Counted from the first letter of the stretch, positions 1-7,313 are shown. The stretch is 10,578 nucleotides of DNA from Lentimonas sp002292345 (GCA_964187655.1 CAXLMP010000074.1:1-10578); one strand, 5' to 3'. Numbers and translations are program-made. Notes: generated by a model not told the origin, from the sequence alone.

Positions 1-219
1 CCTATCCCGTTAACCAATACACTTCCGGCCATGGTCATTTTTCTGATCGGCGTCGGCCTATCAGAAGGGGACGGCCTACTCGCGATCGCTGCCTTCGCGG
101 TTGGTTGCGTCGCAGTCGTGCTTTACGGCTACATTATCTACCTAGTGCTTTCGCAAGGCCCAGAGGCGGTTGACGGTGTCAAAAACTGGATCAATGCACG
201 CCTTGGAATGGGCGCATAA
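1..219 (+). CDS. ExoD family membrane protein, C-terminal fragment
   Basis: The reading frame is open from the first base of the window, so the gene starts upstream; the ATG at 31 is internal. The visible 72 residues contain PLTNTLPA, a hydrophobic stretch, LSEGDGLLAIA and a second hydrophobic segment before a short polar tail. This pattern (an I-P-x-T-N-x-L-P-A turn, then G-L-x-E-x-D-G-L-L) is what I recall for the C-terminus of ExoD-family proteins, inner-membrane proteins first linked to exopolysaccharide synthesis in rhizobia. Their biochemical role is poorly defined. The stop codon is built into the base of a terminator hairpin, so the transcript ends here. The family call rests on a short fragment; another small membrane protein cannot be excluded. 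Confidence 0.6.
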   Translation, partial: PIPLTNTLPAMVIFLIGVGLSEGDGLLAIAAFAVGCVAVVLYGYIIYLVLSQGPEAVDGVKNWINARLGMGA

Positions 220-253
220 AAAATCCCTGCTGAACAGATCAACAGGGATTTTT
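219..253. terminator. Bidirectional Rho-independent terminator between exoD-like gene and tRNA-Gln
   Basis: An 11-bp perfect stem, aaaaatccctg (219-229) with cagggattttt (243-253), encloses a 13-base loop. The A/T-rich outer stem gives a U-tract in either direction. On + it ends the exoD-like gene, overlapping its TAA at 217-219. On minus it lies 5 bases past the CCA end of tRNA-Gln and ends in six T. Confidence 0.85.
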
Positions 254-258
254 AAAAC

Positions 259-332
259 TGGTAGGCCCACAGGGATTTGAACCCCGAATGACTGCACCAA
301 AAACAGTAGTGTTACCATTACACCATAGGCCT
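259..332 (-). tRNA. tRNA-Gln (anticodon TTG)
   Basis: Read on the minus strand this folds as a full 74-base cloverleaf. The acceptor AGGCCTA pairs with TGGGCCT, with one G-T pair. The D-arm is GTGT/ACAC. The anticodon stem ACTGT/GCAGT holds loop TTTTGGT, so the anticodon is TTG (glutamine). The T-arm is CGGGG-TTCAAAT-CCCTG, the discriminator is A and the CCA end is encoded. The weak A1-U72 first pair is a usual tRNA-Gln trait. A promoter lies just upstream and a terminator just downstream, so it is a single-gene unit. Confidence 0.95.
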
Positions 333-345
333 TTAAAGTTGGCGA

Positions 346-373
346 AGAGTAGAAATGATCCCCCACTCGTCAA
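346..373 (-). promoter_or_regulatory. Predicted sigma70-type promoter of tRNA-Gln
   Basis: On the minus strand TTGACG (-35, at 368-373) is followed after 16 bases by TACTCT (-10, at 346-351). The -10 box ends 13 bases before the tRNA 5' end, which suits a short leader trimmed by RNase P. The -35 is strong and the -10 weak. It resembles the arrangement upstream of tRNA-Leu in this window. Confidence 0.5.
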
Positions 374-456
374 GCACTCACTTAAAGAATTTCATAGTTT
401 TTAAAATCAATCGCAAGTCCTGAATTAGAGCAGTGATTTTTACGGTTATTCTAGTG

Positions 457-472
457 TCGATTCTCAAATCGA
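457..472. repeat. Small inverted repeat upstream of pyrH
   Basis: TCGATT (457-462) and AATCGA (467-472) form a 6-bp stem with loop CTCA, about 40 bases before the pyrH ATG. No T-tract follows, so it is not a terminator. It may be an operator or leader stem-loop, or chance. The rest of 374-514 shows a possible -35 TTGACG at 477-482 with only a poor -10 (TTAAAA, 501-506). Confidence 0.3.
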
Positions 473-514
473 TGAGTTGACGTCTTGCTAAAAACAACGT
501 TTAAAACCCTTTTA

Positions 515-1255
515 ATGGATGAAGTAGACAAAACTAGCCTAAAGCCGAAATATCGTCGTATTATATTAAAGTTGAGCGGCGAAGTGCTGCGCAACACCGA
601 AGATGGTGATCCCATCGACGCTAAAATCCTCAAGAACATCTGCCAGGAAGTCAAAAAAGTCGCCGATATCGGTGTCGAAGTTGGCCTAGTAATTGGTGGC
701 GGTAACATTTTCCGCGGCCTCAGTGGCGCAGAGATGCGCGGAGTCGATCGCACGACTGGTGACTATATGGGCATGCTGTCGACTGTCATCAACGGCCTCG
801 CCTTTATGGACTGCCTCGAAAAGCTCGACGTCACCGTGCGTCTACAAAGCGCCATCCCGATGGATAAGCTCGCCGAGCCTTTCATTCTGCGCCGCGCCAC
901 ACGCCACCTAGAACGAGGCCGCGTGGTGATCTTTGCTGGCGGCACTGGCAACCCCTACTTCTCAACCGACACCTGCGCGGCGCTACGCGCCAGCGAAATA
1001 GGAGCCGACATGCTCATGAAGGCCACTAAGGTTGATGGCATTTACAACAAAGACCCACACAAGCACGATGACGCCGTCAAATACGACCACCTTGAATACA
1101 TCGACGCACTGCGCGATCGCTTAAGCGTAATGGATTCCACTGCCTTCTCGCTGTGCATGGAAAACAAAATGCCAATTCTCGTCTTCAGTATGCGTGAGCC
1201 TGGCGCCATCCTCCGCGCAGTGATGGGCGAAGACATCGGCACACTTGTTAATTAA
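515..1255 (+). CDS. pyrH: UMP kinase (uridylate kinase)
   Basis: PyrH phosphorylates UMP to UDP with ATP in the cytoplasm, the step leading to UTP and CTP. The 246-residue protein matches the usual length of about 240 and belongs to the amino acid kinase fold. Visible motifs are YRRIILKLSGE (13-23, phosphate-binding Lys and Gly), GGGNIFRG (61-68), the DYMGMLSTVINGLA segment (83-96), FAGGTGNPYFSTDT (140-153), and KATKVDGIYNKDP (169-181, nucleotide-binding region). A TTG at 485 would add ten residues in frame, but the ATG at 515 gives the family-like N-terminus, so I chose it. Neither start has a clear Shine-Dalgarno. It is first in a block with frr and proB; pyrH-frr adjacency is widely conserved in bacteria, though rpsB and tsf are not upstream here. 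Confidence 0.96.
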   Translation: MDEVDKTSLKPKYRRIILKLSGEVLRNTEDGDPIDAKILKNICQEVKKVADIGVEVGLVIGGGNIFRGLSGAEMRGVDRTTGDYMGMLSTVINGLAFMDCLEKLDVTVRLQSAIPMDKLAEPFILRRATRHLERGRVVIFAGGTGNPYFSTDTCAALRASEIGADMLMKATKVDGIYNKDPHKHDDAVKYDHLEYIDALRDRLSVMDSTAFSLCMENKMPILVFSMREPGAILRAVMGEDIGTLVN

Positions 1256-1292
1256 CACCTACACTTTCAAATAATTCAACACCGCTACAATT

Positions 1293-1850
1293 ATGGAACC
1301 AAAAGACATCCTCAAAATGCTCGCTGCCGACCTTAAAAAAGCAGTTGATCATACACTCAACCAATTTAGCAGTCTGCACACTGGCAAAGCATCCCCAACA
1401 ATGCTCGATTCAGTTCGCGTTACTGCCTACGGCAGCACCGTCACATTGAAAGAGGTCGCGGCAGTCACCACTCCCGACGCCAAGACCATCATGGTTCAGC
1501 CTTGGGATAAGAGCATTATCCGTGATGTCGAAAAAGGTATACAAGAAGCAAACCTCGGCCTCAACCCGATGGTCGATGGCGGCATCCTTCGCGTGCCCGT
1601 ACCGGAACTGACCGGCGAGCGACGCCAAGAACTAGCGAAAACTGCTAGCAATATGGCAGAAGATGGCCGCGTACGAGTACGTCAAGCTCGGCGCGAAGCA
1701 CTCGATCTTTTTAAGACTGCGAAAAGCGATGGTCTTTCCGAAGACGATTTTAAGCGCTACGAAAAAGAGGTACAAAAAGAACACGACGATTTTATCTCTG
1801 AAATCAACCAGCAGTTAACGGCCAAGGAAGCAGACCTAAAGAAGGTCTAA
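1293..1850 (+). CDS. frr: Ribosome recycling factor
   Basis: RRF acts with EF-G to split post-termination ribosomes. The 185-residue length is exactly that of the family. Seen in order are the helical N-terminus, LHTGKASPTMLD (28-39, the family's RTGRASP region), a beta-rich middle domain with NLGLNP (87-92) and ILRVPVPELTGERR (98-111), and the C-terminal helices with VRVRQARREALDLFK (127-141). The family's usual Arg residues in the RTGR segment are His29 and Lys32 here, a possible clade trait. It starts 37 bases after pyrH and ends 7 bases before proB, so all three are probably co-transcribed. No convincing Shine-Dalgarno precedes the ATG. Confidence 0.97.
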   Translation: MEPKDILKMLAADLKKAVDHTLNQFSSLHTGKASPTMLDSVRVTAYGSTVTLKEVAAVTTPDAKTIMVQPWDKSIIRDVEKGIQEANLGLNPMVDGGILRVPVPELTGERRQELAKTASNMAEDGRVRVRQARREALDLFKTAKSDGLSEDDFKRYEKEVQKEHDDFISEINQQLTAKEADLKKV

Positions 1851-1857
1851 TTTAAAC

Positions 1858-2964
1858 GTGCTTCCACTTCAACAGGCCAAACGCGTCGTCATTAAACTCG
1901 GCACCGGTGTCTTAACATCTGGTATCGGCGATTTGGATACAGCGCGCATTGAAGCGCTTTGCTATCAGGTTAAAGCGCTGCGCGACCGCGGAATCGATGT
2001 CATACTAGTCAGTTCTGGTGCAGTCGGCCTTGGTATGGGTAAGTTAGCATTGGAGCAACGTCCGAAAGAGCTCGCCATGCTACAGGCTTGCGCCGCAGTT
2101 GGGCAAACGATTCTGATAAACACTTGGCAAAAAGGATTTGATCCACATGGGCTGACCGTTGCGCAGATACTTCTTACCCGCGAAGACCTGCGCGCCAAGC
2201 ACCGCCACAATGCAGTCTTTAATACCATCGAACGACTGCTTAGCAACGGCACGGTGCCGATCGTTAACGAGAACGACACCGTCAGTGCCTCCGAAATAAA
2301 ATTTGGCGATAACGATACGCTATCTGCCCTCGTCGCCAGCGTCAGCAACGCAGACCAACTCTTCATCCTTTCCAATATTCCAGGCCTCATCGACATACAA
2401 GGCACTGGCGAAGTCGTCCCCTATGTCGAAAAGATAACTCCCGCGATCGAGGCTATGGCACAAGGCACCAAGCAAGTCACTTCGGTCGGCGGCATGATCA
2501 GCAAATTATCCGCCACTAAAATCGCTCACCGCGCAGGTTGCGGCGTGACCATCGGCAGCGGCCAAGATGCCGAACTATTTAATAAGCTCCTCGCGGGCGA
2601 AAGCGTCGGCACCTACTTTGCGCCGAGTGCAGAGCCAATCAAATCGCACAAACGCTGGATCGCGATACAAGATCATACACACGGCACCCTCACAGTCGAT
2701 GCTGGCGCCGCCAGCGCGATACAGCAATCTGGCAAGAGCCTACTTTCCGCGGGTATTGTTAACTGTGAAGGTGACTTCGAAGAAGGCGATGTAGTGAAAA
2801 TTTGCACCGCAGATGGCAGCGCCATCGCCCACGGTCTCGCTGCGATCAATTATACTGATTTATCCAGTATTTTAGAGCACCGTGGAGATGCCAACCAGAG
2901 CGATGCCGCTGACCACCACTCCAGCGCGATCGTCCACCGCGACCATCTAGTGCTGCTCGACTGA
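1858..2964 (+). CDS. proB: Glutamate 5-kinase with C-terminal PUA domain
   Basis: ProB makes gamma-glutamyl phosphate from glutamate and ATP, the first and usually proline-inhibited step of proline synthesis. The 368 residues match the E. coli enzyme (about 367). The kinase domain shows VIKLGTGVLT (11-20), VSSGAVGLGMG (51-61), NENDTVS (137-143), FGDNDTLSALVA (149-160) and VGGMISKLSATKIA (210-223, where many homologues read GTGGM-x-TK). The C-terminal part from HKRW (264) to about 342 has the look of a PUA domain. The start is a GTG only 7 bases after the frr stop, with GAAGG at 1841-1845 as a weak, distant ribosome site. proA is not adjacent. The next gene converges 37 bases away, and I see no good terminator between them. 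Confidence 0.96.
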   Translation: MLPLQQAKRVVIKLGTGVLTSGIGDLDTARIEALCYQVKALRDRGIDVILVSSGAVGLGMGKLALEQRPKELAMLQACAAVGQTILINTWQKGFDPHGLTVAQILLTREDLRAKHRHNAVFNTIERLLSNGTVPIVNENDTVSASEIKFGDNDTLSALVASVSNADQLFILSNIPGLIDIQGTGEVVPYVEKITPAIEAMAQGTKQVTSVGGMISKLSATKIAHRAGCGVTIGSGQDAELFNKLLAGESVGTYFAPSAEPIKSHKRWIAIQDHTHGTLTVDAGAASAIQQSGKSLLSAGIVNCEGDFEEGDVVKICTADGSAIAHGLAAINYTDLSSILEHRGDANQSDAADHHSSAIVHRDHLVLLD

Positions 2965-3001
2965 GCTCAACCTAAAGACCTCTAGCTACCAAGGTGCCAT
3001 T

Positions 3002-4564
3002 CTAGCGGTTACTGCGCCAATCATTCTCGGCTTTGTAATCCGGATTCTCAGTTGTCATCACCGCGCCGGAATGGTCACGCCAGACGTGCAGCATCTTTGT
3101 CAATTTAGCAGCCAGTTCCGGCATGGAAGCGGCGAGGTCGTTGGTCTCGCCAAGATCATCGCGCAGATTATATAACTCGACCTTTCCGGTCTCAAAAACT
3201 TCGACAAGCTTGTAGTCACCAGCACGCACCGCACCGGCAGGCCCCATAGTGTTGATGTGGTGGTAGTGAGGGTAATGAAAATAGATCGCCTCGCGTTCGA
3301 GCGTGTCTTGTTGACCGCTGAGCAGAGGTTGGAGGCTGACGCCGTCCACATGCTGCTGCGGTTGTAGCGGTAAGCGAGCCAGCTCAAGGATCGTCGGGTA
3401 CAAGTCGGTGGTGATCACTGGCTCTTCAAGTGTCAGTCCGGCTTTGACCTTGCCCGGTAATTTAACGATCAGCGGCACGCGAATGCCGCCTTCATATATC
3501 CACGCCTTGCCCGCACGCAGCGGACCACTGGAAGTCGGCGACATCGGCCCTGAGCCTGTCGACAGTCCGCCATTGTCTGAGCAAAATATAACGATGGTAT
3601 CATCTTCAATTTCCAGTCGTTTTAGGGAATCGATAATCCGGCCAACATTTTCGTCCATACTCTCGACCATACAAGCGTAGGCAGCATTATCTTGATGCGC
3701 ATGGGAAAAGCTCTGATGCTCTGGCAAGGCCTCGCGCATGGTGGCATTCAAGCCCATCGCTGCTGCCTTTTTACGGTATTTATCCAGCTTGTCAGTGCGT
3801 GGCTGGATCGGTGTGTGCACCGTGTAATACCACATATTCAAAAAGAACGGCTGATCGCTATCGGCTTGTGCCTCAATAAAACCGATCGCCTTATCAGTCA
3901 ACGCATCGGTCAGATAGTCGCCCTCTGTGCCGTCGTCCAGATCTGTTATGTTATTTTGCGGATATTTCTCATGCGTATAAGGGAAATAGTAGGCAGCGGG
4001 CTGGCCCTTTTTTCCTCCGGCTACATTGACATCGAAGCCGTTGGCCTCCGGAAAGTGCGTCCGCCCTTTTCCATGATGCGCCTGCAAGTGCCATTTACCG
4101 ACGTGCGCAGTGGCATAGCCCGCGGCTTGCAAGGCCTCCGCCAAAGTCACATCTTCGGGCGGCATATTGCCAACTACCTGAGGTGGCTTGAGTTGATGGC
4201 CAGGCCCATGAGCACCGCCATAGCCGCTGTGGTTCGTCAGTCCGATTCGGCTCGGATATTTACCCGTCAAGATACTGGCCCGCGTCGGCGAGCAAACAGG
4301 ATTAGCGGCATAGGCGTTACTAAAAAACACGCCCTCGGCAGCCAGCGCATCCACATTCGGGGTTTCATAAAAGGTGCTGCCCGTCAGCCCCAGATCGGCC
4401 CAGCCCAAATCATCGATTAAGAAAAGGACGACGTTCGGTCGGTCTGGTCCATTCGAACTGTTAGCAGGGGCCCTACCGGCGGACGCCTGCACCGAAGCGG
4501 CGCTGGCGATGAGGCCAACGATCGCCAAGATACTGGTGGAGAAATTATTCAGTTTATTATTCAT
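3002..4564 (-). CDS. Exported S1-family (arylsulfatase-type) sulfatase
   Basis: This enzyme is predicted to hydrolyse sulfate esters, probably on a polysaccharide, outside the cytoplasm. The 520-residue protein begins with a signal peptide (about 1-29, ending VQASA). The active-site motif is C91-S-P-T-R95, with ASILTGKYPSRIG following. The Cys must be matured to formylglycine by an enzyme not encoded here. Other family residues are metal ligands D51-D52 (FLIDDLGW) and D330-N331 (SDNGG), K157 and H159 (HVGKWHL), H250 (YYTVHTPIQ) and K353 (RAGKAW). The C-terminal part (447-475) carries the usual GDYKLVE and LYNLRDDLGETNDLA segments. It lies 205 bases downstream of the GH36-like gene on the same strand, across a region of hairpins and palindromic repeats. 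No Shine-Dalgarno is seen. S1 subfamily and substrate cannot be fixed by eye; sulfated fucan or galactan is an inference from the neighbours. Confidence 0.93.
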   Translation of the reverse strand: MNNKLNNFSTSILAIVGLIASAASVQASAGRAPANSSNGPDRPNVVLFLIDDLGWADLGLTGSTFYETPNVDALAAEGVFFSNAYAANPVCSPTRASILTGKYPSRIGLTNHSGYGGAHGPGHQLKPPQVVGNMPPEDVTLAEALQAAGYATAHVGKWHLQAHHGKGRTHFPEANGFDVNVAGGKKGQPAAYYFPYTHEKYPQNNITDLDDGTEGDYLTDALTDKAIGFIEAQADSDQPFFLNMWYYTVHTPIQPRTDKLDKYRKKAAAMGLNATMREALPEHQSFSHAHQDNAAYACMVESMDENVGRIIDSLKRLEIEDDTIVIFCSDNGGLSTGSGPMSPTSSGPLRAGKAWIYEGGIRVPLIVKLPGKVKAGLTLEEPVITTDLYPTILELARLPLQPQQHVDGVSLQPLLSGQQDTLEREAIYFHYPHYHHINTMGPAGAVRAGDYKLVEVFETGKVELYNLRDDLGETNDLAASMPELAAKLTKMLHVWRDHSGAVMTTENPDYKAENDWRSNR

Positions 4565-4584
4565 TTGCGATGGCTTTTGATCCC

Positions 4585-4606
4585 CCGAAGCTTACTTCGG
4601 CTTTTT
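4585..4606 (+). terminator. Terminator-like hairpin with + orientation, upstream of the sulfatase start
   Basis: CCGAAG (4585-4590), loop CTTA, CTTCGG (4595-4600) and then CTTTTT has the form of a Rho-independent terminator read on +. No + gene ends nearby, so it may block antisense transcription from the right or be part of a decayed repeat. In the sulfatase mRNA it is only a leader stem-loop about 20 bases before the start codon. Confidence 0.45.
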
Positions 4607-4610
4607 AGGG

Positions 4611-4705
4611 AGGTCAACGCTCCGTCGTTGCCGCCGAACTGGAAAATACTGCATAAAAATCGAGATTGATGAAATCTACGTGCGGCAATGACGGAGCATT
4701 GCCCT
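4611..4705. repeat. Paired inverted palindromic units (REP/BIME-like)
   Basis: A 24-base inverted repeat (4611-4634 against 4682-4705, three mismatches) flanks a 47-base spacer. Each arm is itself a small hairpin. The left is GGTCAACG-CTCCGT-CGTTGCC (4612-4632) and the right is GGCAATG-ACGGAG-CATTGCC (4684-4703). The two loops, CTCCGT and ACGGAG, are complementary. The spacer holds a further 5-bp stem, AGATT/AATCT (4663-4677). The architecture resembles bacterial interspersed mosaic elements made of two opposed palindromic units. It sits in the leader of the sulfatase gene. Confidence 0.55.
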
Positions 4706-4719
4706 CGAATCTTGATCCC

Positions 4720-4725
4720 ATTATC
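4720..4725 (-). promoter_or_regulatory. Possible -10 box for the sulfatase gene
   Basis: On the minus strand GATAAT (5 of 6 to TATAAT) follows an A/T-rich stretch (TTTAATTAAAT, about 4730-4740). I see no convincing -35. If real, the sulfatase transcript would start just past the GH36-like gene and carry a roughly 150-base leader containing the palindromic units and the terminator-like hairpin. Confidence 0.2.
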
Positions 4726-4769
4726 TGCTAATTTAATTAAACCACTTTAGCGTTCTTCACGCCTGCAGA

Positions 4770-7037
4770 TTACTGCCCGACAGAGAGTGCAATTGACTGT
4801 GCGGCACCCCACTGACGACCAGCCACATTAACCTGCCACAGATTGTCACCGAGATCGACGACTGAGACGATCTCGCAGTTCACAGAGCCTGCGGCTTTGA
4901 GCGCTTGCTTGCTGAAGAAAGTCAGGCTGCCCTCTTGCGCACCAGCGTCGCTGAGTTCAATTTCAATACTCGAAGAAGTCACCCGCAGACCGTCGATTTC
5001 GGTCGCACCGATCGAGAGGTGTAGATTCGAGCCGACCAAAATTGGACGATTGGAATCTAATGGCGTAAAGCGCAGTAGAGCGGATGAATAGTGCTCCAAC
5101 GGCACCGTGGTGTAAGTATCTGTGGCAGTGGCTATCACCCGATTGCTCCAGAAGTCGAACACCGCACAGGGCACGCCTGCTGGCAATCCGGCTATTTTGA
5201 AATCGAGCGTGAGCGGCTTAGTACCTTCGGTGGAGTTGTAGAGATTATAGACCGCGAAATCGCCGAAAGTGCGCTTCGCCGCAAAGCCAAAAATTGCATT
5301 ATCTGGCGTGTTGCCGAGCGTCAGCAACTGCGCTGGCTCGCGACTGCCGGGGCGCATAATCTCGAAGTTGCGCCACAACTTCTTAGCATCAGTTGTATTC
5401 AACGGCTCGCTGGTCATCGCAGTGCCACCGACTAAGGCAACAACGTTGTGCCAGGTGCGCCACATGCCTTCACCTTGTGGCGTTGGACCCAGCTTACGGC
5501 TGGCGAGTCCAGTTGCCAAATACGCAACATCCGCATCGTTCTGCCACCAGACATTGTCATAGATTTGAAAGCGCAGGACGGACTTCAGGCACTTATTGAA
5601 ATGCGCTGGATGCGAGTCAGGCCCAACGCGGGCGGCATCAATGAAACCAATCACACCGCGAGTTGGAGCTCCGAGGCAGGAGAGAATATACATCTCATCG
5701 CCAGCCGCTTCACGGTAGAGCGTATACAGTTCACGAAAGACTTGTAGGCGTGTCTTGGTCGGATCGACAAAGCGATTGCCGATACCGTTGAAGTCGATCT
5801 TGATATAGCCGAAGCCGCGTTCACGCGCATCGTTGATGATGTTAAACAGAAATTTTTTCGACTCTGGATGATCGGGATTGATCCAGTTCGCACCGGCGGG
5901 GTGGAACGGGTTCGCATTCATGAAACTCGCGATACCTTTAGCATTGCTCTGAATCGCGTCCGGGTGCTCAGCCGCCCACGGATGCTCGGGATTGATCATC
6001 AAAGGTGCAAACCACACGCCGGGAATATTACCTGATTCGCGAATACGCTTGGCAACCGACGCCATGCCATCGGGGAACTTTTCGTTGGCGCTCCAGTCGC
6101 CATCCATTTTTTGGTAACCGTCGTCGATCTGAATGATGCCTTTGCCGAAAGTGTTGGGGTTCGCCTCAATCGTATCGGTAATGTTCAGCACGTGGGCCGC
6201 ATCGATGTTGGTGGTGCGATCATACCAGCTGCACCAACCATAGACTGCGCCTTTGTTGCGGCGCACACCATGTGTCGCCGCCACCCAACGCGTCCAGATG
6301 TCCGTCGAAGTCGTTGACGGCTCAAACGAGAAGATCATCTCCTCACTGCGACGGCTTTCGCCGGCACGCACGAGCACGCGGTCCATATTCGCCGATGCGA
6401 CCATCGCCTGATCCACAAATTGGACATTACAATACGCCTCAGCCGGCCCGACTGGTCCCACCAAGAAACCATCACCATTGGCTCGATACAGCATCGCGGC
6501 TTCGTTCAATGCCGCCTCTGCAATATCCAAAGTGAGTGCTGGCTTATCCTGCATCAGCGGCGTCACGAGCCACTCCGCCGCATTTTCAACACTGAACGTG
6601 CCGCCCGGTTGCTTGCGGGTATCGACCAAGTCAAAGGCGTTCAAGTTAACATCCTGCTCGCTACGGTTATGAAATATGCCCTGCACGGTAAAGGCACGCA
6701 GGCTCTTCAATCGCTTCAAAGTCAATGTGTATTGAAACGTATCATTGCCCAATGTCACTGTGCTGATCACCGCATCACCAAACGGCGTAGTGCCGACAGT
6801 CTCGCTCACAGGGGAAAGCAACGCTGTGCCCTTAGTGCCGACCCGCTGATTTTTCCCATCTTTGGAATACACCGCCGACGAGACGGCTTGGAATTCGGCA
6901 ATGCCCTCGGCATCCACCACGATTCGTTGGCCATCCTCGGATAAGCGAACCCAAGCCGTATCCGCAGCCACAGCAATCGATTGAGAACAGAGCGCTAACG
7001 CGCCGACTAAAAATAATTTGGAATGTTTCGTATACAT
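4770..7037 (-). CDS. Exported GH36/melibiase-like alpha-galactosidase
   Basis: It is predicted to release terminal alpha-galactose (or alpha-N-acetylgalactosamine) with retention. The 755-residue protein has a signal peptide (about 1-25, ending AVAA), an N-terminal beta-domain (about 30-250), then a TIM barrel of clan GH-D. Barrel motifs are GWCSWYD (267-273), IIQIDDGYQ (301-309), GVWFAPLMI (340-348), YIKIDFNG (411-418, D415 the likely nucleophile), SCLGAPTRG (453-461) and AARVGPDSHP (468-477, D474 the likely acid/base). A beta-domain ending SALLRFTP (652-659) follows, then about 95 extra beta-rich residues I cannot assign. The motifs diverge from classical melibiases, so raffinose synthase-like or other GH36 activities are possible. 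It lies between the GH29 and sulfatase genes on the same strand. The ATG at 7037 has no Shine-Dalgarno. Confidence 0.85.
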   Translation of the reverse strand: MYTKHSKLFLVGALALCSQSIAVAADTAWVRLSEDGQRIVVDAEGIAEFQAVSSAVYSKDGKNQRVGTKGTALLSPVSETVGTTPFGDAVISTVTLGNDTFQYTLTLKRLKSLRAFTVQGIFHNRSEQDVNLNAFDLVDTRKQPGGTFSVENAAEWLVTPLMQDKPALTLDIAEAALNEAAMLYRANGDGFLVGPVGPAEAYCNVQFVDQAMVASANMDRVLVRAGESRRSEEMIFSFEPSTTSTDIWTRWVAATHGVRRNKGAVYGWCSWYDRTTNIDAAHVLNITDTIEANPNTFGKGIIQIDDGYQKMDGDWSANEKFPDGMASVAKRIRESGNIPGVWFAPLMINPEHPWAAEHPDAIQSNAKGIASFMNANPFHPAGANWINPDHPESKKFLFNIINDARERGFGYIKIDFNGIGNRFVDPTKTRLQVFRELYTLYREAAGDEMYILSCLGAPTRGVIGFIDAARVGPDSHPAHFNKCLKSVLRFQIYDNVWWQNDADVAYLATGLASRKLGPTPQGEGMWRTWHNVVALVGGTAMTSEPLNTTDAKKLWRNFEIMRPGSREPAQLLTLGNTPDNAIFGFAAKRTFGDFAVYNLYNSTEGTKPLTLDFKIAGLPAGVPCAVFDFWSNRVIATATDTYTTVPLEHYSSALLRFTPLDSNRPILVGSNLHLSIGATEIDGLRVTSSSIEIELSDAGAQEGSLTFFSKQALKAAGSVNCEIVSVVDLGDNLWQVNVAGRQWGAAQSIALSVGQ

Positions 7038-7313
7038 ATTTTATCTATTAAAGGAGACTTTCGTTCAGCCTAACAAGCCAAGCTGATCACAGCTAAACTA
7101 GCGGTATCATAACAGATAAAACTGCTTTGCCTACCCTCTTTTTAGAGGGCAGGCTTGTTCCAAAGCTGCCCCGCGCTGGCGGACTTTTGCCTTTCGCTCT
7201 AGTCTGTTTCCTAGACTACGGACCGAGCTCAGTTCTGGTAACCAAGCTTCGCCAAGACCTCATAATCGCACTAGACTCGCCGATTGTATTTCCCAATTAC
7301 TTGCTGAGAATTA
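7038..7313. other. Gap between GH29 and GH36-like genes
   Basis: This 276-base gap separates two minus-strand genes. No gene is visible. It holds two inverted repeats (7129-7154, listed separately, and TAGTCT 7200-7205 with AGACTA 7213-7218). Neither is followed by a T-run on the minus strand, so no standard terminator for the GH29 gene is seen. No good -35/-10 pair for the GH36-like gene was found; TATGAT on the minus strand (near 7105-7110) is the best -10 candidate. Confidence 0.5.
7129..7154. repeat. Stem-loop in the GH29-GH36 gap
   Basis: GCCTACCCTCT (7129-7139) pairs with AGAGGGCAGGC (7144-7154) with one A/C mismatch, around a TTTT loop. On the transcribed minus strand the loop is AAAA and no U-tract follows. 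It could be an mRNA processing or stabilising element between two co-transcribed genes, or a decayed terminator. Confidence 0.5.

Noticed and set aside
31..219. Complete 62-residue small membrane protein starting at ATG 31
   Set aside because: The frame stays open to the window edge and the upstream residues (PLTNTLPA region) match the ExoD pattern, so ATG 31 is internal.
485..514. N-terminal extension of PyrH from a TTG start
   Set aside because: The ten added residues are not typical of UMP kinase, and an ATG at 515 gives the expected N-terminus. The extension cannot be wholly excluded.
2965..3001. Terminator between convergent proB and sulfatase genes
   Set aside because: No stem of useful length or T-run was found in the 37-base gap on either strand.
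3692..4420. Long + strand open frame of 242 codons opposite the sulfatase gene
   Set aside because: It is antisense to conserved sulfatase motifs, including the CSPTR site, and its translation resembles no known protein. It is a frame shadow.
6420..6944. 174-codon + strand open frame opposite the GH36-like gene
   Set aside because: The minus frame has a signal peptide and family motifs; this frame has low-complexity composition and no recognisable domain.
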